A stretch of 64,000 nucleotides of DNA from Austwickia sp. GTDB lineage: Bacteria > Actinomycetota > Actinomycetes > Actinomycetales > Dermatophilaceae. Made by a program: the position numbers and the translations under genes. The stretch covers positions 1,612,001 through 1,676,000 of the forward strand of contig CP064985.1 of NCBI GenBank assembly GCA_016699675.1, given 5' to 3'. Positions 1 to 8,004 of the stretch are shown here, one piece after another (the first letter of the stretch is position 1; each line of letters starts with the position of its first letter). The notes under the pieces were generated by a model. The model saw nothing but the letters and a program-made list of their open reading frames with translations, did not search any database and was not told the DNA's origin.

Positions 1-116
1 TCGGTGTCGAGGCGGTAGGACGAGGCGATGTCTCCGCCGTGCACGCGGGTGGCGCGGCGCACGCCGAGGCCGTCGATCAGGTCGGGGGCTAGATCGGCGG
101 GCAGGTCGGTGCTCAT
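1..116 (-). CDS. Fructosamine kinase family protein, N-terminal part (runs off the left edge)
   Basis: Only the first 38 or so codons are present. The ATG at 116 opens a reading frame leftwards that stays open to the edge. The visible residues include a glycine-aspartate-isoleucine turn followed by SSYRL, which resembles the start of the fructosamine/ketosamine-3-kinase fold, where a GGDIN-x-AY-like loop opens the nucleotide-binding domain. Such kinases phosphorylate sugar-amine adducts to trigger deglycation. The family call rests on this short motif only; another kinase-like phosphotransferase remains possible. Confidence 0.5.
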   Translation of the reverse strand, partial: MSTDLPADLAPDLIDGLGVRRATRVHGGDIASSYRLDT

Positions 117-321
117 GTCGGCAGTCCATCACGTCCGCGGCGGGGCCGCCGGGCGACCTCGTCTGGGCCCGCCGGGATCCCGGGCGTGACGCGACAGACG
201 CGCTGGTCGGTTCAGGGTGCCGGGGCCCCGGTCGATGCGGCAGACGGTACGCCGCACGACGTACCCGCCCCTCCCCGCCGCTCGCGTCCGCGCGCGAGCC
301 CTGCCGGTGAAGGAGCCCACC

Positions 322-762
322 GTGACCGTGCTGCGTACGATCTCGACCGCCGACCTGCCGCCCGCCCTGCCGGGCCACGACGAGCTGCCGGACTGCATGG
401 CCGGCCGCGCCCCGGTGACCCGCGATTGCTGCAGTTTCCACCAGGTCGACTGGAAGCGGGCGGTGCGGTTCGCGACCTGGGCCTGGTACTGCCGCGAGGG
501 CGACGAGACCCCGCAGGAGCGCATGGCCCGGGTGACGGACGTGCCGGAGTGGCTGGTCAGGGCGGCCGCGTCGCTCTTGACCGACCCGATCCAGCTCGCG
601 CTGCGCGGGGACCATCCGGCGGCGATCGCGGGCGGTCACCTCCGGGCGGCGGTGCTGCGGCAGCAGGGCTGCAAGTACGCCGTGGTGGCGCACGACTGGC
701 CCGCGGACGAGCCGATCGCCGGCGAACTGATCGACCCCGCCGCGCTGCCGCACGCCTCCTGA
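322..762 (+). CDS. Hypothetical protein, 146 aa
   Basis: I do not recognise this family. The GTG at 322 is preferred over upstream in-frame starts because AAGGAG lies at 310-315, six bases before it. The protein has no membrane segment. It carries several cysteines in its first half (near DCMAG, DCCSFH and WYCREG) and a tryptophan-rich stretch around residues 50-65, then an alanine/leucine-rich helical second half. The cysteines could bind metal, but spacing alone does not show it. It is divergent from the kinase-like gene on its left and codirectional with the SnoaL-like gene on its right, 52 bp away. Confidence 0.65.
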   Translation: MTVLRTISTADLPPALPGHDELPDCMAGRAPVTRDCCSFHQVDWKRAVRFATWAWYCREGDETPQERMARVTDVPEWLVRAAASLLTDPIQLALRGDHPAAIAGGHLRAAVLRQQGCKYAVVAHDWPADEPIAGELIDPAALPHAS

Positions 763-814
763 GGACGGGGACCTCGCCGTTGCGTGAATCTGCGGGCGGG
801 GCACACTGTCGGGC

Positions 815-1180
815 ATGAGCGAGACCGAACGGAACCTGGCCAGCGTGCGGCGCTATTACGCCCTCGTCGACGCCGACGACGTCCCCGGGCTCGTCGCGCT
901 GTTCGCGCCCGACGCCGTCTACCGGCGGCCCGGGTACGAGCCGTTGCGCGGGCGAGACGACCTGACCGCGTTCTACTCCGGCGCACGGGTCATCGCGTCG
1001 GGCCGGCACACGATCGAGACGGAGGTCGCGGGGCCCACGGGGGTGGCCGTCAGCGGCCGGTTGGCGGGGGTGCTCAAGGACGGTACGGCGCGCGAGCTGC
1101 GCTGGGCGGACTTCTACACGTTCACGCCCGAGGGCCTGTTGGCGACCCGCGACACGTTCTTCTTCGCGCCGATGGTCTGA
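815..1180 (+). CDS. SnoaL-like / NTF2-superfamily protein
   Basis: The 121-residue product has the length and pattern of a single NTF2/SnoaL cone-shaped fold. An N-terminal helix (ERNLASVRRYYALVDADD) leads to LVALFAPDAVYRRPG, and a C-terminal beta segment reads RWADFYTF followed by TFFFAPMV. Members are small isomerase- or cyclase-like enzymes or non-catalytic ligand binders, usually dimeric and cytoplasmic. The substrate cannot be told. It ends 4 bp before the stop codon of the convergent dehydrogenase gene, so the two probably share a termination region. Confidence 0.75.
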   Translation: MSETERNLASVRRYYALVDADDVPGLVALFAPDAVYRRPGYEPLRGRDDLTAFYSGARVIASGRHTIETEVAGPTGVAVSGRLAGVLKDGTARELRWADFYTFTPEGLLATRDTFFFAPMV

Positions 1181-1184
1181 CCCG

Positions 1185-2222
1185 CTAGGACGTCCGTGCG
1201 GCCGTGAGTCGGGCCCGGCCGCGCGCCAGGGCCGCCTCGACGACGCTGCCCTGGTGTCGCGGGGCGTCGGCGTACAGCTCCAGCACCCGCGGCCCGATCG
1301 CGTCCACCGCTTGCTCCAGTTCGCGCTCGGACCAGCCGACGGCTCGCGCGTGCTCGTGGATGACCCCGCCCGCGTTGGCGACGAAGTCGGGGACGAACGA
1401 GATCCCCGCGTCGAGCAGCTCGCGCTCGCAGGCCGGCTCGTCGAGCGTGTCGTTGGCGGCGCCGGCGATCAGGCGGCAGCGCAGGCGCGGTACGACGTCG
1501 CGGGTGATCACCCGGGCCACCGCCGACGGGGCGAAGACGTCGCAGCTCGTGGTGACGATATCGCCGGGTGCCAGCACTGTGCCGCCGCAGTCGGTCGCCA
1601 CGGCTTCGGCGCGCGCCTGGTCCACGTCCGCGACGAGGACGCGCCCGCCGTCGGCCGCGACGAGCCGCGCCAGGCAGCCGCCGACGCTGCCCGCGCCCTG
1701 CACCGCGACGCTGAGCCCGGCCAAGGAGTGGGCGCCGAAGACGTGCCGGACGCCGGCGCGCATCGCGGCGTATACCCCGCGCGCCGTCCACGGCGCCGGG
1801 TCGTGGTCGGCGCAATAGACCTTGGCCCCGCGGGAGCGCAGGACGGCCATGTCCGCCAAGGTCGTGCCCATGTCGACGCCGGGGATGTAGCGGCCGCCGA
1901 GGCGCGCAATCGCGTCGCCGTACGCCTCGAACAACGCCCGCCGCGCCTCGTCGTCCCGGTCGCGTCCGTCGTGCAGGATGACCGACTTGGCGCCGCCGTA
2001 AGGCAATTCCGCGAGCGCATGCTTCATGGTCATCGCGGCGGCGAGGCGCTGGGCTTCCTCCACGGCGGCCTCGGTGCTCGGGTAGGACCGCCAGCGCACC
2101 CCGCCGAAGCCCGGGCCGAGCGTCGTGTCGTCGAACGCGATCACGGCCTTGAGCCCAGTGGCCTCGTCGCGGCACGTCACGATCTGCTCGCTGCGCCAGG
2201 GGTCGAACTGCGCGGGGGTCAT
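1185..2222 (-). CDS. Glu/Leu/Phe/Val dehydrogenase family protein
   Basis: The 345-residue product is an NAD-dependent amino-acid dehydrogenase, most like leucine/valine dehydrogenases in length. These deaminate branched-chain or aromatic amino acids reversibly to 2-oxo acids plus ammonia. The N-terminal substrate domain shows MTMKHALAELPYGGAKSVI, which holds the catalytic lysine of the GGAK loop, and IPGVDMGT. The C-terminal Rossmann domain carries VQGAGSVGG. The ATG at 2222 is chosen because AAGGAG stands six bases upstream. The role is probably catabolism of branched-chain amino acids; exact substrate specificity is not visible. Confidence 0.85.
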   Translation of the reverse strand: MTPAQFDPWRSEQIVTCRDEATGLKAVIAFDDTTLGPGFGGVRWRSYPSTEAAVEEAQRLAAAMTMKHALAELPYGGAKSVILHDGRDRDDEARRALFEAYGDAIARLGGRYIPGVDMGTTLADMAVLRSRGAKVYCADHDPAPWTARGVYAAMRAGVRHVFGAHSLAGLSVAVQGAGSVGGCLARLVAADGGRVLVADVDQARAEAVATDCGGTVLAPGDIVTTSCDVFAPSAVARVITRDVVPRLRCRLIAGAANDTLDEPACERELLDAGISFVPDFVANAGGVIHEHARAVGWSERELEQAVDAIGPRVLELYADAPRHQGSVVEAALARGRARLTAARTS

Positions 2223-2316
2223 GGACTTCTCCTTGCCGGGGGTGGTGCGGTGAAGGCCCGGGTCGCTGCCGACCCGGGCCTTCATCCTCGCGGCGAACGG
2301 GTCGCCGGCGCAGGGA

Positions 2317-2637
2317 TCAGCGGAACATGTCGAGCTTGTTGAACTTCTCCGCGAGGAGGTAGTAGACCGCGATGCGCGTGTTGCGGGTGCCGTCCTTCAT
2401 CTTCGCGCCGACCTCTTTGATGGCGGCGTCGAGCTTGTCGTCGGAGTCGGTCAGTCCGAGCTTCTTCTTGAGGAAGCTCTCCCGCACAGTCTCCAGCTCC
2501 TTGGCGTCGCTGAACGACACCAGCGCGGAGTCCTGCTTGCTGAGGACGAGCTGGTAGGTCTTCACCATGTTGGCGATGACGGCGTCGTCGGCCTTCGGGG
2601 CGTACTTCTTGATGTCGGCAGCCCAGTCGGTAGCCAT
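2317..2637 (-). CDS. DUF2853 family protein
   Basis: A small 106-residue, lysine- and aspartate-rich soluble protein. Its order of motifs matches the DUF2853 family: WAADIKKYAPKADD at the start, SKQDSALVSFSDAKELE in the middle, then RESFLKKKLGL and a C-terminal YYLLAEKFNKL. Function is unknown. The ATG at 2637 follows a GGAAGGA-like ribosome site. It lies upstream of the amino-acid dehydrogenase on the same strand with about 95 bp between them, so co-transcription is possible but not shown. The 295 bp up to the MerR gene hold GC-rich dyads and no convincing gene. Confidence 0.8.
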   Translation of the reverse strand: MATDWAADIKKYAPKADDAVIANMVKTYQLVLSKQDSALVSFSDAKELETVRESFLKKKLGLTDSDDKLDAAIKEVGAKMKDGTRNTRIAVYYLLAEKFNKLDMFR

Positions 2638-2896
2638 CTGTGTTCCTTCCAACGAATAACCCCCGGCGAGCCGGGCCCCGGCCGCGTCGGCCGTCGAGAC
2701 CACGGTAGGTGCGACGCGCGGCCCATGGCCAGGAAAGCGACGGCGACGCGCGGGCCACTTCTTGACTCGCACGGCGGGCTGCGGATCCGGGCGTTTCGGA
2801 CATCGCCGCTGGTCATCTCGTTCGCCTTGCTGGCCTGCGCCTGGCCCTCCGCACGGGGGCGCTGGGGACCGCGCCGGGCCGGTCGGCGTCGGCGGC

Positions 2897-2927
2897 TTGA
2901 CCCTCACGCGGCGTGATAGCCCACGCT
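2897..2927 (+). promoter_or_regulatory. MerR-type dyad promoter of the downstream regulator
   Basis: TTGACC at 2897-2902 is a good -35 box. A perfect 6-1-6 dyad, TCACGC-G-GCGTGA at 2904-2916, lies just after it. A 19-base spacer leads to a weak -10 (2922-2927). Long spacers with a central dyad are the hallmark of promoters that MerR proteins activate by untwisting. The predicted start site falls on or next to the ATG at 2934, so the transcript may be leaderless. The neighbouring regulator is the natural ligand of this site. Confidence 0.55.
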
Positions 2928-2933
2928 GATCTC

Positions 2934-3734
2934 ATGACCGAGACGACGCGGCAGGGGGTCACCCCGCACGAGCCGCTGACCGTGGGGCAGGTGGCGCAGG
3001 CCTTCGGGGTGACCCGACGGACGCTGCATCACTACGACGAGATCGGACTCGTCGTACCGAGCGAGCGGACGCACGCCGGCTACCGGCTCTACACCGAGCT
3101 GGACCTGACGCGCCTGCAGCACGTCGTGGTCTATCGCCGGCTCGGGTTCGCCCTGGAGGAGATCGCTCTCCTGCTGGACCAGCCCGACAGCGTCGTGGAG
3201 CACCTGCGTCGGCAGCGCGCAGCGGTCACATCCCGCCTGAGCGAGCTGCGCGGGCTCGTGACGGCCATCGACCACGCATTGGAGGAAGCCATGAACGACC
3301 GACCGATCACCGACGCCGAGAAACGCGAGCTGTTCGGCGACGGCTGGGGTGAGGAGTATGCCGCGGAGGCCGAGCGCCGCTGGGGTGACACCCCCGCCTG
3401 GAAGCAGAGCCAGGAACGGACCGCCGGCTACACGAAGGCCGACTGGGAGCGCATCAAGGCCGAGGGCGAGGCCGTGAACGCGGAGTTCGCGCGGCTATTT
3501 GACGCCGGGGCTGCGGCGGACGGCGACGAGGCCGCGGCCGCCGCCGAGGCGCACCGCCGCAGCATCGAGTCGCACTACGACTGCGCGCACGTGTTCCACG
3601 TGAAACTGGCGCAGATGTACCTCGCGGACGCCCGCTTCACGGCGTACTACGACGCGATCCGGCCCGGCTTGGCGCAGTACGTGCACGACGCGATCGTGGA
3701 CAACGCGGCTCGCCACGGGGTCAATCCGGCGTGA
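2934..3734 (+). CDS. MerR family regulator with TipAS-like ligand domain
   Basis: The 266-residue product has an N-terminal winged helix of MerR type (LTVGQVAQAFGVTRRTLHHYDEIGLV, then a wing ending in GYRLY). A dimerising coiled coil follows at about residues 80-120. The C-terminal half has the TipAS pattern (ELFGDGWGEEYAAEAERRWGDT, then an alpha-helical globin-like region ending in YDAIRPGLAQYVHDAI). TipA proteins bind thiopeptide antibiotics covalently or other peptides and activate their own promoter. The dyad promoter just upstream suggests autoregulation. The ATG at 2934 is used because it sits where a leaderless transcript would start. Confidence 0.85.
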   Translation: MTETTRQGVTPHEPLTVGQVAQAFGVTRRTLHHYDEIGLVVPSERTHAGYRLYTELDLTRLQHVVVYRRLGFALEEIALLLDQPDSVVEHLRRQRAAVTSRLSELRGLVTAIDHALEEAMNDRPITDAEKRELFGDGWGEEYAAEAERRWGDTPAWKQSQERTAGYTKADWERIKAEGEAVNAEFARLFDAGAAADGDEAAAAAEAHRRSIESHYDCAHVFHVKLAQMYLADARFTAYYDAIRPGLAQYVHDAIVDNAARHGVNPA

Positions 3735-3842
3735 CGAACGGCGCCTGAGCCCTGCCCAGCCGGGTCCCAACCTGGGGTGCGTCGGCCCCCCTCCCGTGGG
3801 TGCTCACCCCGATACCTCGGGTGAGGCAGCTCTCCTGACGGC

Positions 3843-3874
3843 GGGTGGACTCACGTACGCACGTGAGTCCACCC
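3843..3874. other. Perfect 14-bp inverted repeat with 4-base loop
   Basis: GGGTGGACTCACGT at 3843-3856 and its exact complement at 3861-3874 enclose ACGC. It lies 109 bp after the MerR stop and 130 bp before the Fic start. There is no T run on either side, so it is not a classical intrinsic terminator, though actinobacterial terminators often lack one. It could also be an operator. Shorter GTGAGT echoes flank it. Confidence 0.5.
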
Positions 3875-3975
3875 GACCGGGCGTGAGTCAGCTCCTCTGA
3901 TGTGGCCCCAGCAGCTGCCACCACTCGGGCGTCGGCCCAGACGCACGCGACGCCAGGTCCTATTGATACCCTCAG

Positions 3976-3999
3976 TTACGGCGTAAGTGATGCTACCGT
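3976..3999 (+). promoter_or_regulatory. Putative extended -10 promoter with palindrome before fic
   Basis: TGCTACCGT (3991-3999) fits an extended -10 element (TG-n-TAnnnT). The GTG start at 4006 is seven bases downstream, which would give a leaderless transcript. The perfect palindrome TTACG-G-CGTAA at 3976-3986 overlaps the region where RNA polymerase would contact -35, as expected for a repressor site. No good ribosome site is seen before the GTG, which supports leaderless translation. Confidence 0.4.
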
Positions 4000-4005
4000 T
4001 GCCCG

Positions 4006-5214
4006 GTGGCGTCAGTTTCTGACTGGCCGGCAGTCGCGTACGAGTCGGTCGTGTGGGGGGTCAACTCCGAGTCGGGCCTGCCTCGCGCGGACGCGAGGCG
4101 CGTCGGCACGGCGTACCGGGCGGCCGTTCCGCCCTCGATCGCCGAACTGTCACCAGCGCTGTCGGCGCAGGCGGCCGCGGACGTCGAAGAGGCGGCGATG
4201 GCCCTGCGGGCCTTCGACGCCACGCTCGGCGGCGAGATCGCGCCGTTCGCGGCGGTGCTCCTGCGCTCTGAGTCGGCCGCCAGCTCGCAGATCGAGAACC
4301 TCAGCGCATCGGCACGCAAGATCGCCGAGGCCGAACTCGGCGGCACCGCCAGCGAGCACGCCCGCATGATTGTCGCCAACGTGCACGCGATGGACGCTGC
4401 CCTGCGGATGGCGGATCACCTCGATGAGGCGGCCGTTCTGGCCATGCATGGGGCACTCATGGCTGCCTCCGATCCGGACATCGCCGGTCGGTGGCGCACC
4501 GATCAGGTGTGGATCGGCGGGAGGGCGGCCTTCGGTCCTGGCACGCCGCACGACGCTGACTTCGTGCCGCCGGTGGCTGAGCGCGTGCCGGCCGCCATGA
4601 CCGACCTCATGGCTTTCACCAGGCGCGACGACATGCCGGTGCTCGCGCAGGTGGCGATCGCCCATGCGCACTTCGAGACCATCCACCCGTTCCCGGACGG
4701 CAACGGCCGCACGGGCCGAGCCTTGCTGCATGCGCTGCTGCGTGCCAAGGGCGTCACCCGGCATGTGTCGGTGCCGATCAGCGCAGGACTCCTCACCGAC
4801 ACGGCGGGCTACTTCGCCGCCCTGACCTGCTACCGCGATGGGGACATGGAACCCATCGTCAGGGGCGTCGCCCGAGCCGCTCTCCTCGGCGTGGCGAGCG
4901 GTCAGGAGCTGGTGGCGGACCTGCGCGAGATCAGGGCGAGTTGGGACGACGCGCTGACCGGGCTGCGCAGCGACGCGGGCGCGCGACGCCTCGCGGATGG
5001 TCTGCTGCGACACCCGGTCATCGACGCGCCCCTGGCGCGGGAGATCCTCGCGATCCGCAACAACGAGCATCGGCACATCGAGGCGTTGGTGGAACGCGGC
5101 ATCCTCATCGGCCACACCGACTTCAAGACCCGGAACCGGAGTTGGCGCGCCCCGCAGATCCTCCACGCCCTCGATCGGTACGCCGAGCGCGGCGGCCGTC
5201 GCCGCCTGCACTGA
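4006..5214 (+). CDS. Fic family protein (AMPylase/filamentation-induced by cAMP)
   Basis: A 402-residue Fic protein. The catalytic loop HPFPDGNGRTGR (about residues 226-237) has the histidine, the acidic metal ligand and both glycines and arginine of the active family consensus. An inhibitory helix with the S-x-x-x-E-N pattern (SSQIEN, about residue 92) precedes the Fic core, which makes it a class II enzyme that restrains itself rather than a two-gene toxin-antitoxin. A C-terminal winged-helix region follows (residues about 310-395). Fic enzymes transfer AMP to hydroxyl groups on proteins. No antitoxin gene is adjacent. The target cannot be inferred. Confidence 0.9.
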   Translation: MASVSDWPAVAYESVVWGVNSESGLPRADARRVGTAYRAAVPPSIAELSPALSAQAAADVEEAAMALRAFDATLGGEIAPFAAVLLRSESAASSQIENLSASARKIAEAELGGTASEHARMIVANVHAMDAALRMADHLDEAAVLAMHGALMAASDPDIAGRWRTDQVWIGGRAAFGPGTPHDADFVPPVAERVPAAMTDLMAFTRRDDMPVLAQVAIAHAHFETIHPFPDGNGRTGRALLHALLRAKGVTRHVSVPISAGLLTDTAGYFAALTCYRDGDMEPIVRGVARAALLGVASGQELVADLREIRASWDDALTGLRSDAGARRLADGLLRHPVIDAPLAREILAIRNNEHRHIEALVERGILIGHTDFKTRNRSWRAPQILHALDRYAERGGRRRLH

Positions 5215-5299
5215 GGGCGATTCCGCCGGAACGGCGTCGGCGCGGGGCGCCGGGCTACGGGCGCGGCGATGGTCGGAGCGACCGCGGCGGCGCAACTGA

Positions 5300-6226
5300 T
5301 CACCTGGGGACGGCGTAGTCCACCAGCACCGGCGCGTGGTCGCTCAGCCGTTCCTCGCGGCTCGGCTCGCGATCGACGTACGCAGCTACCGCCGCCCGTG
5401 CCAGACCCGGCGTCGCCAGGTGGTAGTCGATCCGCCAGCCGCTGTCGTTCTCGAACGAGCCACCCAGCCAGCTCCACCAGGTGTACGGGCCCTGGGTGTC
5501 GCCGTGCAGCCGGCGTACCACGTCGACCAACCGCCGCGGCCCGATCACCTCGTCCAGCCAGGCGCGCTCCTCCGGCAGGAAGCCCTCGCAACGCTGCTGC
5601 CGCCGCCAGTGGTGTACGTCGAGGGGGGTGTGAGCGATGTTGAGGTCGCCCATCAGCAGGAACTCGCGGCCGGCGGCGCGCGCCGTACGCCGGGCCGCGG
5701 TCAGGTGCCGCGCGAATCCCGCCAGGAAGCGCATCTTGCGCGCGCACTTTGCCCCGCCGTCCGGCGCCTCCCGCATCCGGCCCGGGACCTGCAGCTCGGC
5801 CGGCAGACCGCCCTTGGGCAGGTACAGCGACGCCACGGTCACGGGCACGTCGGCGAGGTCGACCTCGACGTACCGCCCCTCGGTGGCGAAGGCGCGCAGC
5901 TCGCGCGCGAGGCGACCGCGCTCCTCCGGCACGGCGAGCTCGACGTGCCCGTCCCCCGGCGCGCGCGTCAGCACGCCCGCGCCCCAGCTGCGCGCCGCCG
6001 CCGGCCGCGCCCTGGTGAGGGCCGCGACGCCGTTGCGGCCGGCCAGCTGCCCCGCGTCGTACGTGAGGTGGTAGCTCCCGAACACGCCCGCCGGCAGCTC
6101 GCCGACCGGGCAGCGCACCTCCTGCAGCGCCACCACGTCGCAGTCCCGCCGCGCCAGCCACGCCCCGAACCCCCGCCGCTGCGTCGCGCGGATCCCGTTG
6201 ACGTTGAAGGTCGCGATGCGCAGCAC
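5300..6226 (-). CDS. xth: Exodeoxyribonuclease III
   Basis: The 308-residue product matches the EEP superfamily AP endonuclease/exonuclease III. It starts LRIATFNVNGIRA, carries the metal-binding glutamate in VVALQEVRC, the LMGDLNIAH motif, and ends with the catalytic histidine in LSDHAPVLVDY. It cuts abasic sites and removes 3' blocks during base excision repair in the cytoplasm. The GTG at 6226 is selected because the conserved ATFNVNG strand begins immediately after it; the longer frame upstream has no family likeness. Confidence 0.9.
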   Translation of the reverse strand: MLRIATFNVNGIRATQRRGFGAWLARRDCDVVALQEVRCPVGELPAGVFGSYHLTYDAGQLAGRNGVAALTRARPAAARSWGAGVLTRAPGDGHVELAVPEERGRLARELRAFATEGRYVEVDLADVPVTVASLYLPKGGLPAELQVPGRMREAPDGGAKCARKMRFLAGFARHLTAARRTARAAGREFLLMGDLNIAHTPLDVHHWRRQQRCEGFLPEERAWLDEVIGPRRLVDVVRRLHGDTQGPYTWWSWLGGSFENDSGWRIDYHLATPGLARAAVAAYVDREPSREERLSDHAPVLVDYAVPR

Positions 6227-6308
6227 GCCGGCCAGGCTAACCTGCCGGTACGCCGGAGCCTGTGGATGACCGCCGCGGAGCAGGGCGGGGGTCCGACACA
6301 CTCGCCTC

Positions 6309-6737
6309 ATGCCCGCTCCAGGCGCAGGCCCAGGTCCAGCACCAATCTCAGGCCCAATCCCGGCCCCGATGCCATGCTCAGGCCCACCGCACCCCCGCGA
6401 CCCTGGGCGCGCGCCGCGTGCCGCGGGGAGGCCGATTCACGCCCTCTTCGTCGGGGCGCTCGCGCTCCTGCTCGTCGGCGTGACCGCCATCAGTTCGGTG
6501 GTCGGGGCCACCACCGCGTGGGCCCTGGACTTCTGCGGCCCGCGCGGGACGTGCGGCACCGTCCTGGCCGTCCGCCGGCTCTGGCTCGTCGGCCCCCGGG
6601 TCATCACCTCGGCGGCCGTGGTGCTCGCCTGCGTGTCCTGGTCCGGTCGCCGCCGGCCGGCGACCTGGCTGGGCGTCGGGCTGGCCGCCCAGCTGGTCCT
6701 GACGCTCGTGTCGTCGGCCCTGATGGAGACCGTCTAG
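6309..6737 (+). CDS. Small membrane protein, about 142 aa
   Basis: Unrecognised. The N-terminal 40 residues are proline/glycine-rich and low in complexity. Three hydrophobic segments follow (about residues 45-68, 98-110 and 120-138), with a cysteine pair in DFCGPRGTCG in the outer loop between the first two. That arrangement suggests an inner-membrane protein with an external disulfide. The start codon is uncertain and the true start may lie nearer the first membrane segment. Confidence 0.5.
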   Translation: MPAPGAGPGPAPISGPIPAPMPCSGPPHPRDPGRAPRAAGRPIHALFVGALALLLVGVTAISSVVGATTAWALDFCGPRGTCGTVLAVRRLWLVGPRVITSAAVVLACVSWSGRRRPATWLGVGLAAQLVLTLVSSALMETV

Positions 6738-6756
6738 CCCAGCGCCGTGGGGTCTG

Positions 6757-7992
6757 TCAGCTCTCGCCGGAGTCGGGGGCCGCCAGCGCCTCGAGCTTGC
6801 GGACGGCCAGCTCGGCGTACACCGCCGCCCCATCCGCGAGCACCCCGTCGTCGAAGTACGCGCGCGGCGAGTGATTGAACTCGGTCGCCATCGGGTCCAG
6901 GCCTGGCGGCACGGCGCCCAGCCCCAGGAACGACCCGGGGACCTCCCGCAGCACGAACGAGAAGTCCTCGGATCCGGCGATGGGGTCGACCCAGCGGTGG
7001 TGCCGCTCGACATCCCCGAACAGCTCCTCGACCACGGACCGCGAGAAGTCAGCCTCAGCAGGTGTGTTGGCGGTGATCGGGTACTCCGCGTGGTACTCCG
7101 CCGAGACCTCCAGCCCCCGCGCCGCCGCGATCCCGCGCGCCACCCGAGGCAGCACCTCGGCGGCCTTGGCCTGCGCCTCCGGGGAGAACGTCCGCACCGT
7201 CGCCTCGACGTACGCCTCGTCCGGGATCACGTTCCGCTTCGTCCCCGCGCGCAGCACCCCCACGGTGACCACGATCGGGTCGAAGATCGAGAACTCTCGC
7301 GTCACGGTCGTCTGGAGCGCCGTGATCAGCTCGGCCGCCGCCGGCACGGGATCCTTGGCGCCGTGCGGCGAGGACCCGTGGCCGCCCTTGCCCCGGAACG
7401 TCACCGCGAGCGCGTCGGAGGCCGCCAGCATCGTCCCGGGCTTGGTCGCGAAGCGGCCGTAGGGTTCCAGGGCGGAAAAGACGTGCATGCCGTACGCCGC
7501 GTCGACGCGCCGCCCCGCGGCCTCCAGCACGCCCTCCTCGACCATGATCTTCCCGCCGCCGAAGCCCTCCTCACCCGGCTGGAACATGAGCACTACGTCG
7601 CCGGGCAGCTCGCCCCGCCGGGCGGCCAGCAGCCGGGCGGCCCCGACCAGCATCGCGGTGTGCAGGTCATGGCCGCAGGCGTGCATCGCCCCGTCGATGT
7701 GGCTGCGGTAGTCGACGTCGACCAGCTCCTGCACCGGCAGGGCATCCATGTCGGCGCGCAGCAGCACGGTGGGCCGCTGCTTGCTCGGGTTAGCACCGCC
7801 GCCCCGCAGCACCCCGGTGACCGAGGTGGTCGCGCTGCCGGTGGACAGCTCCAGGCCGAGCGGGTCGAGGGCGGCCAGCACGCGCTCCTGGGTGCGCGGC
7901 AGGTCCAGGCCGATCTCCGGTTCGGTGTGCATGGCGCGCCGAAACGCGCGCAGTTCGTCGTGCATCTCGCGGGCATCCGTCAGGAGCGACAT
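6757..7992 (-). CDS. M20 family (M20D) amidohydrolase/carboxypeptidase
   Basis: A 411-residue zinc peptidase of the amidohydrolase type (hippurate hydrolase, N-acyl amino acid hydrolase). Early HTEPEIGLDLPRT is the family signature; LRADMDALPV and HACGHDLHTAMLVGAA give metal ligands; QPGEEGFGGGK has the general-base glutamate pair; SEDFS near the C-terminus completes the site. The lid/dimerisation domain lies between. It removes acyl or similar groups from amino acids. It starts 12 bp after the LLM oxidoreductase stop on the same strand, so the two are likely co-transcribed. Confidence 0.88.
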   Translation of the reverse strand: MSLLTDAREMHDELRAFRRAMHTEPEIGLDLPRTQERVLAALDPLGLELSTGSATTSVTGVLRGGGANPSKQRPTVLLRADMDALPVQELVDVDYRSHIDGAMHACGHDLHTAMLVGAARLLAARRGELPGDVVLMFQPGEEGFGGGKIMVEEGVLEAAGRRVDAAYGMHVFSALEPYGRFATKPGTMLAASDALAVTFRGKGGHGSSPHGAKDPVPAAAELITALQTTVTREFSIFDPIVVTVGVLRAGTKRNVIPDEAYVEATVRTFSPEAQAKAAEVLPRVARGIAAARGLEVSAEYHAEYPITANTPAEADFSRSVVEELFGDVERHHRWVDPIAGSEDFSFVLREVPGSFLGLGAVPPGLDPMATEFNHSPRAYFDDGVLADGAAVYAELAVRKLEALAAPDSGES

Positions 7993-8004
7993 CGCGGTCC
8001 TCTC

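Noticed and set aside
4006..5214. Two-gene FicTA toxin-antitoxin system
   Set aside because: The inhibitory S-x-x-x-E-N helix is inside the Fic protein and no small antitoxin gene precedes it.
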